Position numbers and translations under genes: made by a program
Part shown: positions 47,351 to 56,253 of the stretch, in pieces
How positions within the stretch are numbered: the first letter of the stretch is position 1
How the letters are laid out: every line of letters begins with the position of its first letter
From: Xenophilus sp. L33
GTDB lineage: Bacteria > Pseudomonadota > Gammaproteobacteria > Burkholderiales > Burkholderiaceae_C
Assembly: GCF_009765735.1 (NCBI RefSeq)
Contig: NZ_LMUW01000221.1
Location: forward strand, 48,934-105,575
Length of the DNA stretch: 56,642 bases
Direction of reading: 5' to 3'
The notes under the pieces: model-generated
Databases searched by the model: none
The model's input: the letters and a program-made list of their open reading frames with translations, nothing else
Told to the model about the DNA's origin: nothing

Positions 47351-48790
47351 ATGTACCCTTCACTCCACCTCTACATCAACGGTGAATTCATCGATGGCCA
47401 GGGGCGCAAGACGGAAGATGTCTTCAACCCGGCCCACAACACGGTTCTCGGCAAGCTTCCGCACGCCCGCACTGCCGATCTCGATCAGGCACTGGGCGCT
47501 GCGCAAGATGCCTTTGAGACATGGAGCCGGACCTCGCCCATGGAGCGCTCTTCAATCCTGCGCCGGGTCGGCGCGCTCATCAGGGAGCGCGCTGACGCGA
47601 TCGCCCGGGCGCTGACAATGGACCAGGGAAAGCCTCTGGCCGAATCGAAGGCCGAAGTCCTTTCCTGCGCCGATCACGCTGAATGGCATGCAGAGGAGTG
47701 CCGCCGTATCTATGGCCGGGTAATTCCAGCGCGACGGCCCAACATTCACCAGACCGTGGTGCGCCAGCCGGTAGGCGTCTGCGCCGCCTTCACGCCATGG
47801 AACTTTCCTTTGAGCCAGGCGATCCGCAAGGCTGCCGCCGCCATCGGTTCGGGTTGCACGCTGATTCTCAAGGGGCCTGAAGACGCGCCGAGCTCCGTAT
47901 TGGCATTGGCGCAGATTTTCCACGATGCAGGACTTCCTCCCGGCTGTCTCAACGTGGTGTGGGGCGTTCCGTCGGAGGTTTCCGATCACCTCATTCGGTC
48001 GCCAATCGTGCGCAAGATATCGTTTACAGGTTCGGTACCCGTCGGCAAGAAGCTGGCCTCGCTGGCAAGCCTGCACATGAAGCGCACGACGATGGAACTG
48101 GGCGGTCATTCCCCGGTTCTCGTGTTTGATGACGCGGACATCGATCGCGCGGTAAGTCAATTGGTCGCCTACAAGTCTCGCAACGCCGGTCAGGTCTGCG
48201 TTGCTCCGAGCCGCTTCTACGTTCAGGAGGGCGCCTACGCGCGTTTCCTCGAGCGATTCGTCGAAGCTTATTCGGCGCAGACGATCGGCGACGGCCTGGC
48301 CCCCGAAACCACGATGGGTCCGCTGGCGCACGCACGGCGCGTCGACACGATGGCTCATCTCGTACGCGATGCGATGGATCGCGGCGCGGAAACGAAGTGC
48401 GGCGGGGAACGTCTGGAGCGGCCAGGCAACTTCTTTTTGCCGACAGTTTTGGCCGGCGCACCGGACGACTCGCTGGTGATGACCGAGGAGCCCTTCGGAC
48501 CAGTCGTTCCGATAACTTCGTTCAAGACTCGCGAAGAGGCAATTCGGCGTGCCAATAGCTTGCCATACGGACTGGCGTCATACGTATTTACCGAATCGCT
48601 GTCCAATGCCCGCTTCGCGTCTGACAATCTGGAAGCAGGAATGGTCAACGTCAATCACTTCGGCATCGCCTTGCCGGAGACCCCATTCGGCGGCGTCAAG
48701 GACAGTGGAATCGGGCATGAGGGCGGCCAGGAGACCTTCGACGGTTATCTTGTGACCAAGTTCATCTCCGAAATGTCAAGTCCGTACTGA
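47351..48790 (+). CDS. NAD(P)-dependent aldehyde dehydrogenase (succinate-semialdehyde dehydrogenase-like)
   Basis: The 479-residue enzyme has the family catalytic residues: Glu249 in MELGGHSPV and Cys283 in AGQVCVAPSRF. The NAD contacts are TPWNFPLSQ and KISFTGSVPVG. The ending NHFGIALPETPFGGVKDSG is typical of the GabD/alpha-ketoglutarate semialdehyde group. It oxidises an aldehyde to the acid in the cytoplasm. AAGGAGC lies 10 bp before the ATG. It is transcribed alone and meets a minus-strand aldo/keto reductase. Confidence 0.92.
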   Translation: MYPSLHLYINGEFIDGQGRKTEDVFNPAHNTVLGKLPHARTADLDQALGAAQDAFETWSRTSPMERSSILRRVGALIRERADAIARALTMDQGKPLAESKAEVLSCADHAEWHAEECRRIYGRVIPARRPNIHQTVVRQPVGVCAAFTPWNFPLSQAIRKAAAAIGSGCTLILKGPEDAPSSVLALAQIFHDAGLPPGCLNVVWGVPSEVSDHLIRSPIVRKISFTGSVPVGKKLASLASLHMKRTTMELGGHSPVLVFDDADIDRAVSQLVAYKSRNAGQVCVAPSRFYVQEGAYARFLERFVEAYSAQTIGDGLAPETTMGPLAHARRVDTMAHLVRDAMDRGAETKCGGERLERPGNFFLPTVLAGAPDDSLVMTEEPFGPVVPITSFKTREEAIRRANSLPYGLASYVFTESLSNARFASDNLEAGMVNVNHFGIALPETPFGGVKDSGIGHEGGQETFDGYLVTKFISEMSSPY

Positions 48791-48976
48791 TAAGATTTTT
48801 GGCGGCCCGGGTCTGCCTGCTTCCCAACCTTGAACGAACACCGGCGCCCTCGCCCGACGGCGTCCGGCAAAGCTGCCAAGATTCGGTCGACGGTGAGAGG
48901 CTCTCAAGCTGGCCAATATCTGCTATTTCCAAGATTGGCCTTCGGAAGCCAAGGCTCTCGCTCCGATTGAAATGCT

Positions 48977-49900
48977 TCAAGCCGCTGACACAGGTTTAGA
49001 GGCAGTTCCATCCAGTCGTCGCTTGGCCTCCGCGACCAGATCAGCCGGCAGTGGCCCCTTGCTGGCAGCCACAATGTTTTCGCGCAGATGGGCAAGGTTT
49101 TTCGTTCCGATGATCGCCGTATCAAGCGCCGGCAGCGATATCGCAAAGCGCAACATGAATTCCATACGGCTCGCCCCATCCAACAGTTCGTCCAGTCGCG
49201 CTGCCTCCCATCGGCCGCTCATCTCTTCGCCAGTCAGCATGTAATATCGCTTGTTCCAGTCTCCCGGCGCTCCACGAGCGACCCCTCCGCGAACAATGAC
49301 CCCAGCGCCGCTGTCGGCCGCCTCTTGAAGCACCTGTTCGTGTTCTCGCTGGACCGCCGAGTAGGGAACTTGGAAGACATCGAATACCCCGGAGGCAATC
49401 TGCTCACGCAAATTCGGCAAAATTCCCGAGATACCGATGAAGCGGACCTTGCCCTCTTTCTTGAGTTTCAGCAGCTCGTCAAGGGCACCGGACGCTTCCC
49501 ACTCGGGGCGAGTCAAGCTGCCGTGAAATTGGGCAACATCGATACGGTCGGTCTTCATTGATCGGAGGCTGTGCTCGATGCCCGCGCGGATATTCGTCGA
49601 ATCGTAGGCATGTGTCACGCCCATGCCCTGACCGGGAATGCAGCCACACTTTGTCGCCAGCACGAATTCGTCGCGGCGCGCTGAGATTGCCTGACCAATG
49701 CGTGCCTCGCTGCTGCCGTAGCAGCCTGCGGTATCAATGAAGTTGATTCCCCCGTCAAGAACGGCGTTGAGCACTTCCTTGGCGTCGCTGTCTGAAATGG
49801 CGTTCGCTGCCGGCGGCCCGCCAAGATCCATCGCTCCGAAACCGAGAACCGTCACGGATAATCCGGTACGGCCAAGCGTACGTTGTAGCAACTTTGTCAT
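48977..49900 (-). CDS. aldo/keto reductase
   Basis: A 307-residue reductase: QRTLGRTGLSVTVLGFGAMDLGG, DTAGCYGSSEARIG with the catalytic Asp and Tyr, LATKCG Lys, and FHGS where His is placed. The C-terminal PALDTAIIGTKNLAHLREN binds the NADP phosphate. It probably interconverts an aromatic aldehyde and its alcohol. Both neighbours are aldehyde dehydrogenases, and the aldehyde dehydrogenase at 50102 is about 200 bp upstream in the same direction. Confidence 0.9.
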   Translation of the reverse strand: MTKLLQRTLGRTGLSVTVLGFGAMDLGGPPAANAISDSDAKEVLNAVLDGGINFIDTAGCYGSSEARIGQAISARRDEFVLATKCGCIPGQGMGVTHAYDSTNIRAGIEHSLRSMKTDRIDVAQFHGSLTRPEWEASGALDELLKLKKEGKVRFIGISGILPNLREQIASGVFDVFQVPYSAVQREHEQVLQEAADSGAGVIVRGGVARGAPGDWNKRYYMLTGEEMSGRWEAARLDELLDGASRMEFMLRFAISLPALDTAIIGTKNLAHLRENIVAASKGPLPADLVAEAKRRLDGTASKPVSAA

Positions 49901-50066
49901 CTGCGCTCCTGCGAATAAAGGATTGAAAGGTTAGAGAGTTTCTGCCTAAGCTTAGAGGCTAATCTGCTGCTGCGTGTGATGAGTCCGGCACTCGCGTTGA
50001 ACCCCAAACGCAGTTTCGGAAGCCGGGGCCCTCTGGCCGCATGGTGAGCGGCAGACGCGTTTTTCG

Positions 50067-50105
50067 CGAGCCCGCGCCGACGACGACGAATTCGTTCGTA
50101 TTCAG
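50067..50105 (-). pseudogene. possible remnant of a GMC-type/FAD oxidoreductase start
   Basis: Just downstream of the aldehyde dehydrogenase, a frame beginning CTG reads LNTNEFVVVGAGS, the typical beginning of a flavoprotein Rossmann fold as in choline/alcohol dehydrogenases. It breaks off at once: the next residues RKTRLPLTMRPE do not continue the fold. The 200 bp to the next gene show no other coding signal. The match is short, so this is tentative. Confidence 0.3.
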
Positions 50106-51502
50106 ACCACCGCATTAATGACTTGCAGTTGAGTGAACTCGTCCAGCGCGTTAAGACCAAGTTCAGAACCAATGCCCGATTGCTTTGCTCCGCCAAAGGG
50201 GACGTCGGGCGCCAGATCGCCATGCTTGTTGATCCAGACCGTACCCGCCTCCAGGCGCTCGGCGACGGCATGGGCGCGCTCTGCATTTGCGGACCAGACC
50301 GAGGCGCCAAGCCCGTAGCACGATCGGTTTGCGCGCGCAACAGCGTCATCTACCGAACTGAAGCGAAGCACCGGCAAAACCGGCCCGAACTGCTCTTCGT
50401 CGACCAGTCGTGTGCCGTCAGCAATGTCTGTCACGATGGTAGGCCGCAGGAACCAGCCCGGGCGATCAGGAACCACCCCGCCCGCCAGGATGCGGCCATG
50501 ACGCCGTCCGTCTTCCAGCATTTCGAGCACCTTGCGGTAGTGCGTCTCGTTCTGCAGCGGTCCGAACTGCGTTGCGAGATCCAGTCCGTCGCCGACCACG
50601 GCCTTGTCTGCCAGAGTCGCGAGTTCGGTGCACAGGGCGTCGTGCAGCCGCTCGTGTACGTAGAGGCGCTTGATTGCAATGCAGGTTTGACCATTGTTCT
50701 GGAAAGCGCTGGCGAACAATAGCGGCGCGATCTGGCGGGGGTCGGCATCCTCGAGCACGATGGCTGCGTCGTTGCCGCCCAACTCCAGGGTCACGCGCTT
50801 GAGCGTCCGGGCCGCCTCGGCCATCACGCGCTTTCCGGTCTCCGTCGAACCGGTGAAGGAAAGCTTGTCGATGTCCGGATGTTCTGTCATCCAAGCGCCG
50901 AGTTCGGGGCTGCCGCTCACCACGTTAAGGACACCGCGCGGCAGCACCTCGGCCAGGAGCTCCCCGAGCTTGAGCGTTGCAAGCGGCGTTGTCGGCGCCG
51001 GCTTGAGTACCACTGTATTGCCAGCCAAGAGGGCTGCGGGAAGCTTCAGCGCCATCAGCACAAGTGGAAAGTTCCACGGCACGATGGCTCCGACCACTCC
51101 GAGGGGCCGTCTCCTGAGCTCGACCCTGCGTTGGGCGGAATCCTGCTGGCGCACTGGTATTTCCAGGCGTGCGGCTGCCCGAAAGAAGAGCGCCGCAACG
51201 ATGGCTTCGCGCTTGGCCTCGACCAGTGGCTTGCCTTGTTCCTTGGTAAGAATCTCGCTCAGCAAGTCCGCGTTGGTTTCGAGCACAGCCGCGACGGCGA
51301 CCAGAGCCTCGCGACGTCGTTCGATATCAAGATCGCGCCACTCCGGGAACGCATTCCTGGCCGCACTGACCGCACTATCGAGTTGCGCACGGCTGGCTGA
51401 AGGTGCCAGGGTCAGCCGTCGGCCGGTGGCTGGGTTGGAGATTTCGATGTCGCCGTCGCCAGTCACACGGCGACCATCTATGAGCAGTCTCAGATTTTCC
51501 AT
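50102..51502 (-). CDS. aldehyde dehydrogenase (vanillin/benzaldehyde or semialdehyde dehydrogenase-like)
   Basis: The 466-residue enzyme has the cofactor motif VPWNFPLVLMALK, KLSFTGSTETGKRVM, catalytic Glu in TLELGGNDAA and catalytic Cys in NNGQTCIAIKRLY, and ends with PFGGAKQSGIGSELG. ATG at 51502 is chosen; the frame extends to a GTG at 51535. It lies in the same direction as, and downstream of, the carotenoid/lignostilbene oxygenase. It could therefore oxidise the aromatic aldehydes that enzyme releases. Confidence 0.9.
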   Translation of the reverse strand: MENLRLLIDGRRVTGDGDIEISNPATGRRLTLAPSASRAQLDSAVSAARNAFPEWRDLDIERRREALVAVAAVLETNADLLSEILTKEQGKPLVEAKREAIVAALFFRAAARLEIPVRQQDSAQRRVELRRRPLGVVGAIVPWNFPLVLMALKLPAALLAGNTVVLKPAPTTPLATLKLGELLAEVLPRGVLNVVSGSPELGAWMTEHPDIDKLSFTGSTETGKRVMAEAARTLKRVTLELGGNDAAIVLEDADPRQIAPLLFASAFQNNGQTCIAIKRLYVHERLHDALCTELATLADKAVVGDGLDLATQFGPLQNETHYRKVLEMLEDGRRHGRILAGGVVPDRPGWFLRPTIVTDIADGTRLVDEEQFGPVLPVLRFSSVDDAVARANRSCYGLGASVWSANAERAHAVAERLEAGTVWINKHGDLAPDVPFGGAKQSGIGSELGLNALDEFTQLQVINAVV

Positions 51503-51648
51503 GAGAAAGATTTCCGGGTGCTTTTCGGTGGACACTTGATCGCATTGCCGACAGATTGACAGAATGTCTCCACGCGAGTCGTATCCAACTATGTTTCACT
51601 ACGCTGGCAGCGGCGTGCTGGTTTGGGTCTCGGTGCAAAAGTCCCGAA

Positions 51649-51732
51649 TCAGCTTATGACGCGTTGCTGACGAAAGGCGGCGATATCTGCAGCCGTCAGG
51701 CCGTACTCTTGCAGACAGCTGCGCTGAATTGA
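51649..51732 (-). pseudogene. C-terminal tail of a CaiB/BaiF CoA-transferase
   Basis: Directly after the oxygenase stop codon, a different frame reads LQEYGLTAADIAAFRQQRVIS and then stops. This is the usual last helix of class III CoA-transferases (compare LLESGCDPAEVDRLLATGAI at the end of the gene at 31984). No other part of such a gene is nearby, so it is a leftover joined to the oxygenase by deletion or rearrangement. The remaining gap to 51502 shows nothing recognisable. Confidence 0.5.
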
Positions 51733-51733
51733 G

Positions 51734-53311
51734 TCACACGCATAACGAAGACAGTCTGGATTTATCGATCCAGCAGGCGTGTACGCCGAACGGCACACGA
51801 CGCGGAAGGTGCACGCGTGCCCGCTCTGTCATGCTCTTGGCATCGATGATCACGAAATCAGCGGTTTCACGGCCCATCAGCAGTTCGAGAAGGTAGCCGT
51901 CGTCCTCTGCGGTTCCTCCCTCGCGCGGCACGAAGAGCGCCTCCCCGCCGTAGAAATCCCCATAGTCGAAGGTGGCGAGTTCCTTCTCCTCGAACTGGTC
52001 GTACTTGAGGACGCCGCGGCCCATGTAGCCACCCCTTTCCTCATCCAGGAGGTAGGCGTAGCGGTTCTTGCGGCCTACATAGTCGAGGTTGAAACTCGGT
52101 CGCTCGTAGCCGTGCTCCAACAGCGTCTTGTCCAGGGTACACAGGCCACTCTCGAGATCCAGCACCCACTTGTTCAGCTTGCTCGGCGGCTCTTCGGGCG
52201 TATGAATGGGCATGTGGTCCGGATACTCATGGAACATGGGGGCAAAAAGGACGATCTCGCTGCCGCCGTCGGGTCGCGTCTGCTCCCAGGCGTTGAGGTT
52301 GTGCCACACGAAGCCGGCACGATGGGTTTCGAACCACCGTGTCTCGGTCTCCGGACCGAAGTTCCGAGGAATCACGCCGAAGCGCAACTTGCGGCTAGGA
52401 TCAAAGCGGAAGATACTTCTGGACGGGCCGTTGAGCCATCCGCGCGACTGGCGCAACGAGGCATCTGCGAACACTATGAAGTTTTCCGTAAGGAAACAGT
52501 CATGCAGATTGGCCATGCGTCCGGTGCTTTCGTCCTGCCTATAAACCGTGGCGGAGTTGGCGATGTCGTTCTTGGACAGATGCGTGGCGTTGACACGCCC
52601 CGTCACGCGGTCCACGGTCACGCTGTAGAAGTCGCCGTTGCCAGGGACGATCCGGCAATGCGCCGAGAAAGCCGTCTTCAGCTTCCCGCCCCAGTCCTCG
52701 AAGCGCCCGGTCCCGTCCAATGTCAGAAGTCCGTTGTCTTCGCGCCTGGCGTTTAGGACGAAAGGCAGTCCCACCTCCGCCAGGGCCATGATGCGACCTT
52801 CATGGACCTGCACCGCGGTGGAGGATTGAACGGCTTCCAGATATCCGAGATCGGGAATGCGACCCTGCTTCTTCTTTCGCTCGATAAGCTCGATCTTCTT
52901 CAAGGCAAGCTTGCCGCCTTTGGCCAGATCGCTGAAGCAGGGATAGAGTTCTCTGCCAGCGTGCTTTTCCGCTTCGAACACCGGCGTGCGGATGTACGTG
53001 TTCGAGTAGGAGGCTTCGCCATCGAGAAATTGCACCTGATGCAACATACCGGCACCATTAAAGCAATGCAGATACTGATGGGTCTTGTCGAACTGGGTGT
53101 TCGTGCCATTACGAAGATAGACTCCGACCAGATCCTGTGGAATCGTGCCGGTCACGCGTAGCGGGACATGACGCAGTTCGTCCTTGATCGGCGCGTAGCC
53201 ATAGTAGTTGTATGTGCTCTTCTCATTGTTCGCGTCGACCTCCATGGCCTGCTCGAGATCCAGATCCTCGGCATCAATAGCGGCGCTGGGATCAAATGCA
53301 TCGTTGGTCAT
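51734..53311 (-). CDS. carotenoid oxygenase family protein (lignostilbene/carotenoid cleavage dioxygenase-like)
   Basis: The 525-residue protein follows the seven-bladed propeller pattern of the family. The four iron-binding His are seen in FSAHCRI, NLHDCFLT, FVWHNLNAWE and near the C-terminus GVHACW. Other family motifs are YLRNGTNTQF, HCFNGAGMLH and NYVGRKNRYAY-like LDYVGRKNRYAY. It splits a carbon-carbon double bond of a stilbene or carotenoid with O2 to give two aldehydes or ketones. ATG at 53311 follows AAAGGAGACATTGCG. Divergent from a LysR gene. The neighbouring aldehyde dehydrogenases point to a stilbene-type aromatic substrate. Confidence 0.92.
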   Translation of the reverse strand: MTNDAFDPSAAIDAEDLDLEQAMEVDANNEKSTYNYYGYAPIKDELRHVPLRVTGTIPQDLVGVYLRNGTNTQFDKTHQYLHCFNGAGMLHQVQFLDGEASYSNTYIRTPVFEAEKHAGRELYPCFSDLAKGGKLALKKIELIERKKKQGRIPDLGYLEAVQSSTAVQVHEGRIMALAEVGLPFVLNARREDNGLLTLDGTGRFEDWGGKLKTAFSAHCRIVPGNGDFYSVTVDRVTGRVNATHLSKNDIANSATVYRQDESTGRMANLHDCFLTENFIVFADASLRQSRGWLNGPSRSIFRFDPSRKLRFGVIPRNFGPETETRWFETHRAGFVWHNLNAWEQTRPDGGSEIVLFAPMFHEYPDHMPIHTPEEPPSKLNKWVLDLESGLCTLDKTLLEHGYERPSFNLDYVGRKNRYAYLLDEERGGYMGRGVLKYDQFEEKELATFDYGDFYGGEALFVPREGGTAEDDGYLLELLMGRETADFVIIDAKSMTERARVHLPRRVPFGVHACWIDKSRLSSLCV

Positions 53312-53740
53312 CGCAATGTCTCCTTTCAATCGGTAACTTCCCGCTGCCAGTATGGTCCGGCAAGCGCTCGCATTGCCGTAACTTTTTTCTAACACCCCTG
53401 TGACCTCGTGCAGTGCGCTCTCGACCCGATGAAGAGGTATATCGGGCTGCGGCGCTTCCCTGCAGATTCTTGAGCGAGGGTAAGCGAGGTAGCGTGGCTG
53501 AAAATGTTCGTGCTAAACGCTACGAGCGGGAAGCGGCTAAAGCGCTCGATCTGGTAGCGTCGATGGTCCAGGCATCCGCGACGCGCACAACGAGCGCCGC
53601 GACGGACATAAAATATCCGCGCGACCCGATTCCGTGGTAGCGGCCGCTTCATTCAACACACTGGAACCTGCACGGGCAGAGGAACCGCTGCCATGAAGGA
53701 ACCGTCACGGATCCACACCGAGAATGTGCGTGCTTGACCT
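53312..53740. other. 429-bp intergenic region, no recognisable gene
   Basis: Divergent region between the oxygenase (minus) and LysR (plus). A short open frame at 53413-53640 encodes 75 residues without resemblance I can name, and its composition does not stand out. Promoters for both genes should lie here, but I could not fix clear hexamers or an unambiguous LysR box. Confidence 0.5.
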
Positions 53741-54724
53741 ATGAGGAAACTACCCTCGCTGCACGCGGTGCGTGCCTTTGAAGCCGTCGTGCGCCAGGGC
53801 AGCTTGACCAAGGCGGCAGAAGAACTCCACGTCACGCATGGCGCGTTGAGCCGACAGGTGGCTTTGATCGAGGAGTGGGTGGGGCGCCCGCTCTTCATTC
53901 GCACGCGTGCTTCCCAGTTGATTCCGACGGAGACGGGCCGTCGTTATGGACGAGAGCTCTCCGGAGTGCTCGATCGGCTGGAAGCTCTGTCCGCAGCGGC
54001 GCGGGAGGACGTCGGAAGCTACCTTTCCATTACGGCTGCGCCAACGTTCGCGATGAACTGGCTGATTCCGAGGATGACCGGCTTTCAGCGCCGGCACGCC
54101 GAAGTCAGCATCAGACTTGCAACGTCTACCAAACCGGCGCACGTTGGAGATGGTGATGGTGACATCGTGATCCACAGCGTCCGTGCAGAGCAGGACCGCG
54201 TCACCTGCATTCCTTTCGTCAACGACTACTATGTGCCCATTTGCCATGTGGATCTGCTTGAGGACCGGCCGCTTGGAGACGAGGACTGGTTGAGGCGGCA
54301 AGTGCTGATCTCTTATGCCTCTTGGCCGGATTCATGGGACGTGTGGCTGCCTCAGTCTGGGATGCATAGCGCACAGGGGGCGAAGCGACAGCAGTTCGAG
54401 CAGATGTTCTTCGCGCGCCAAGCAGTGCTTGAGGGCATGGGCGTGGCGATTCTCCCCTTGGCCGTGGTCCTTGACGACATGGTACGAGGCCAGCTGATGG
54501 CACCATTTGGGCTACGCTACTCAAGACACCGCCCATGGCTCGCCTGCTTTCTCGAGTCACGCGCGTCTGATCCGTTGATCATGGCATTCACCGATTGGTT
54601 GCGTGAGACGGGACGCGACTTCGAGCTGGCGGCAGGTGCTTGCATCGACGAGCTTGGTTGGGCCGACAATCCTTTTTCAATTAAACGGGCAGGGCCTGCC
54701 GAGGATCCTTCACGTCGGCCGTAG
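53741..54724 (+). CDS. LysR family regulator (GcvA-like)
   Basis: The 327-residue protein begins LPSLHAVRAFEAVVRQGSLTKAAEELHVTHGALSRQV, read as the helix-turn-helix of the GcvA/AmpR branch, then RPLFIRTRASQLIPTETG. The effector domain has ITAAPTFAMNWLIPRM and a C-terminal ARQAVLEGMGVAILP. It is divergent from the lignostilbene-type oxygenase and is its probable regulator. The C-terminal tail after residue 300 is longer than usual. The next region downstream changes in character to small genes unrelated to catabolism. Confidence 0.92.
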   Translation: MRKLPSLHAVRAFEAVVRQGSLTKAAEELHVTHGALSRQVALIEEWVGRPLFIRTRASQLIPTETGRRYGRELSGVLDRLEALSAAAREDVGSYLSITAAPTFAMNWLIPRMTGFQRRHAEVSIRLATSTKPAHVGDGDGDIVIHSVRAEQDRVTCIPFVNDYYVPICHVDLLEDRPLGDEDWLRRQVLISYASWPDSWDVWLPQSGMHSAQGAKRQQFEQMFFARQAVLEGMGVAILPLAVVLDDMVRGQLMAPFGLRYSRHRPWLACFLESRASDPLIMAFTDWLRETGRDFELAAGACIDELGWADNPFSIKRAGPAEDPSRRP

Positions 54725-54868
54725 CCCCTCGCAAAATGTGTACAGCGCACGATTCGCCTTCCCAGTACGGCGGTCAGGTCCGAGCGTGAGGTCAATTCGA
54801 CTGATATACATAATATGACGATGAATGCACCCCGACCCTCGCGTGTCCGCAATTTGGAGCCGCAGTGC

Positions 54869-55279
54869 ATGTCTAAGGTCAATGCCGCGCGTTGGCAACT
54901 TGATCGCGCGATCGAGCTGTTCTTGGACAACGGCGATTTCATCTGCGCGATCACGCTGACCGGGGCGGCGGAGGAAATCCTCGGCAAGCTGCTGAATGAC
55001 GCGCAAAAGACCAATGCGCTGAACCAATTCCTGGACCTGTGCATGTTCATCCAGAACGCCGACGCCGAGCGGGGGGACCCACCGCCGGAAGCGATGAACT
55101 TCATCAAAATGGCAAACGCGCAGCGCGACGCGCTGAAGCACGTCACTGATCGCGGCGACGTTGCGATATCGGAGCAGGACGCCATCGACATGCTCGACCG
55201 ATCGATCGCCAACTACATGTCGCTGACCGGCCGCGACACGCCGCTGATCCTGCGCTACATGGCGGAAGCGAGGGCCTGA
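54869..55279 (+). CDS. small HEPN-like helical protein of unknown function
   Basis: The 136-residue protein is predicted all-helical from its pattern: KVNAARWQLDRAIELFLD, FICAITLTGAAEEILGKLL and a later ALKHV helix. Arg86 and His91 in RDALKH form the R-x4-H pattern of HEPN ribonuclease-like domains. ATG at 54869 has GGAG nine bases upstream; the frame extends to an ATG at 54815, which lies within a possible -10 region (TACATAAT). It ends 3 bp before the next gene, which is itself an HEPN-related family member, so the two form a unit. I do not recognise an exact family; the HEPN assignment rests on pattern only. Confidence 0.6.
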   Translation: MSKVNAARWQLDRAIELFLDNGDFICAITLTGAAEEILGKLLNDAQKTNALNQFLDLCMFIQNADAERGDPPPEAMNFIKMANAQRDALKHVTDRGDVAISEQDAIDMLDRSIANYMSLTGRDTPLILRYMAEARA

Positions 55280-55282
55280 CAG

Positions 55283-56023
55283 ATGCCGATCTATCAACTG
55301 CTGCCCGATGCCGAGATCCTGCTCGGCCTACCGCCCGAGGAGCTTGGCTGGTACCTGCTGCAGGTCGCGCGCACCGAGCGCGCGCAGGGGGTCGGACACT
55401 TCCATCCCGGCAACTCGTTGCTGGCGCTGCCCAACTGGCCCTATCCGCAGCACCTGCATCAGCAGATCGAGCTGGCCCTCAACGAGGGCTGGAATTGGTT
55501 GCAGCGGACCGGATTGCTGGTGCCGCAGCCCGGACCGAACGGCGTGAATGGCTTCGTGCTGCTGAGCCGGAGGTCAGCCGAGATCGGTGACGAGACCGGA
55601 TTCCGCGCATTCCGCAGCGCCGCTGAGTTTCCGAAGTCGCTGTTGCATCCGTCGATCGCCGACCCCGTCTGGCTTTCGCTGATGCGCCGCGACTATGGTG
55701 TCGCGACCTTCCATGCGCTGCGCGCCGTCGAAATCGCCGTGCGCGAGGCGGCCGGGTACACGGCCAATGAATACGGCGTCGTGATGATGCGCAGTGCGTT
55801 CAATCCGAACAATGGCCCGCTGACCGACATGACCCTGCATATGCAGGAGCGCGAGGGGATGGCCGCCCTGTTCGCCGGCTGCTTCGGCGCCTACAAGAAT
55901 TCGCAGTCGCACCGAGATGTCGAGATTACAGACCCCGGCCCGGCGCAGGAGATCGCGATGCTCGCGTCACATCTAGTGCGCATCGTCGACGCGGCTCGGG
56001 CGCGCGCTGCAGCGGCGCCCTGA
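55283..56023 (+). CDS. TIGR02391/Hypoth_Ymh (HEPN-related) family protein
   Basis: The 246-residue protein ends in the family core: FHALRAVEIAVREAAGY, VVMMRSAFNPNNGPLTDM, EREGMAALFAGCFGAYKN, SQSHRDVEITDP and ASHLVRIVDAA. The segment KNSQSH (Lys205-His210) corresponds to the conserved R/K-N-x3-H site of HEPN-type domains. The N-terminal 100 residues, with LPPEELGWYLLQVAR and ALNEGWNWLQRTGLLVP, look like a winged-helix-like front domain common in this family. Such proteins occur in defence and mobile regions and are suspected RNA-targeting factors. It starts 3 bp after the previous gene. Confidence 0.82.
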   Translation: MPIYQLLPDAEILLGLPPEELGWYLLQVARTERAQGVGHFHPGNSLLALPNWPYPQHLHQQIELALNEGWNWLQRTGLLVPQPGPNGVNGFVLLSRRSAEIGDETGFRAFRSAAEFPKSLLHPSIADPVWLSLMRRDYGVATFHALRAVEIAVREAAGYTANEYGVVMMRSAFNPNNGPLTDMTLHMQEREGMAALFAGCFGAYKNSQSHRDVEITDPGPAQEIAMLASHLVRIVDAARARAAAAP

Positions 56024-56031
56024 GCCGGGCG

Positions 56032-56109
56032 TCAGGTCGTCCGCACCATCCACACGACGAACAGCGATGCGGCGAGCATCAGCAGCGCCAGCATCGCCCT
56101 AGCCCGCAT
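56032..56109 (-). CDS. putative 25-residue single-span membrane peptide
   Basis: A short frame MRARAMLALLMLAASLFVVWMV and three more residues: basic start, then one hydrophobic segment. Its ATG overlaps the end of the preceding small gene in another frame, as in translational coupling. The size is so small that chance cannot be excluded. It ends 8 bp from the convergent Ymh-family gene. Confidence 0.35.
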   Translation of the reverse strand: MRARAMLALLMLAASLFVVWMVRTT

Positions 56110-56251
56110 TGCGTCTCTTGAGCGGCCGGGTTGCGGCCTGGGTCGCCGGCCGCGCTGGCGCCCGTTTGGCGGGCTTCCTGGGCAGGTCCTTCAGCGACCC
56201 GATCAGACGGCCCGTCGCGTCGTCGAATGGGGTCTTAGCAGGGTTGGGCAT
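56099..56251 (-). CDS. small basic protein of unknown function
   Basis: The 50-residue protein begins MPNPAKTPFDDATGRLIGSLKD and continues as a Lys/Arg/Pro/Ala-rich tail (RKPAKRAPARPATQAATRP), which suggests nucleic-acid contact or an unstructured region. ATG at 56251 has GAGGAA eight bases upstream, within the end of the DUF3606 gene; ATG at 56257 is an alternative. I do not recognise the family. Confidence 0.5.
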   Translation of the reverse strand: MPNPAKTPFDDATGRLIGSLKDLPRKPAKRAPARPATQAATRPLKRRNAG

Positions 56252-56253
56252 GG

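Noticed and set aside
48930..48950. hairpin TTGGC...GCCAA as a terminator for the aldehyde dehydrogenase
   Set aside because: Five-base stem with an imperfect middle and no T-tract.
53413..53640. 75-codon frame between oxygenase and LysR as a gene
   Set aside because: No motif, no convincing ribosome site and no operon context.
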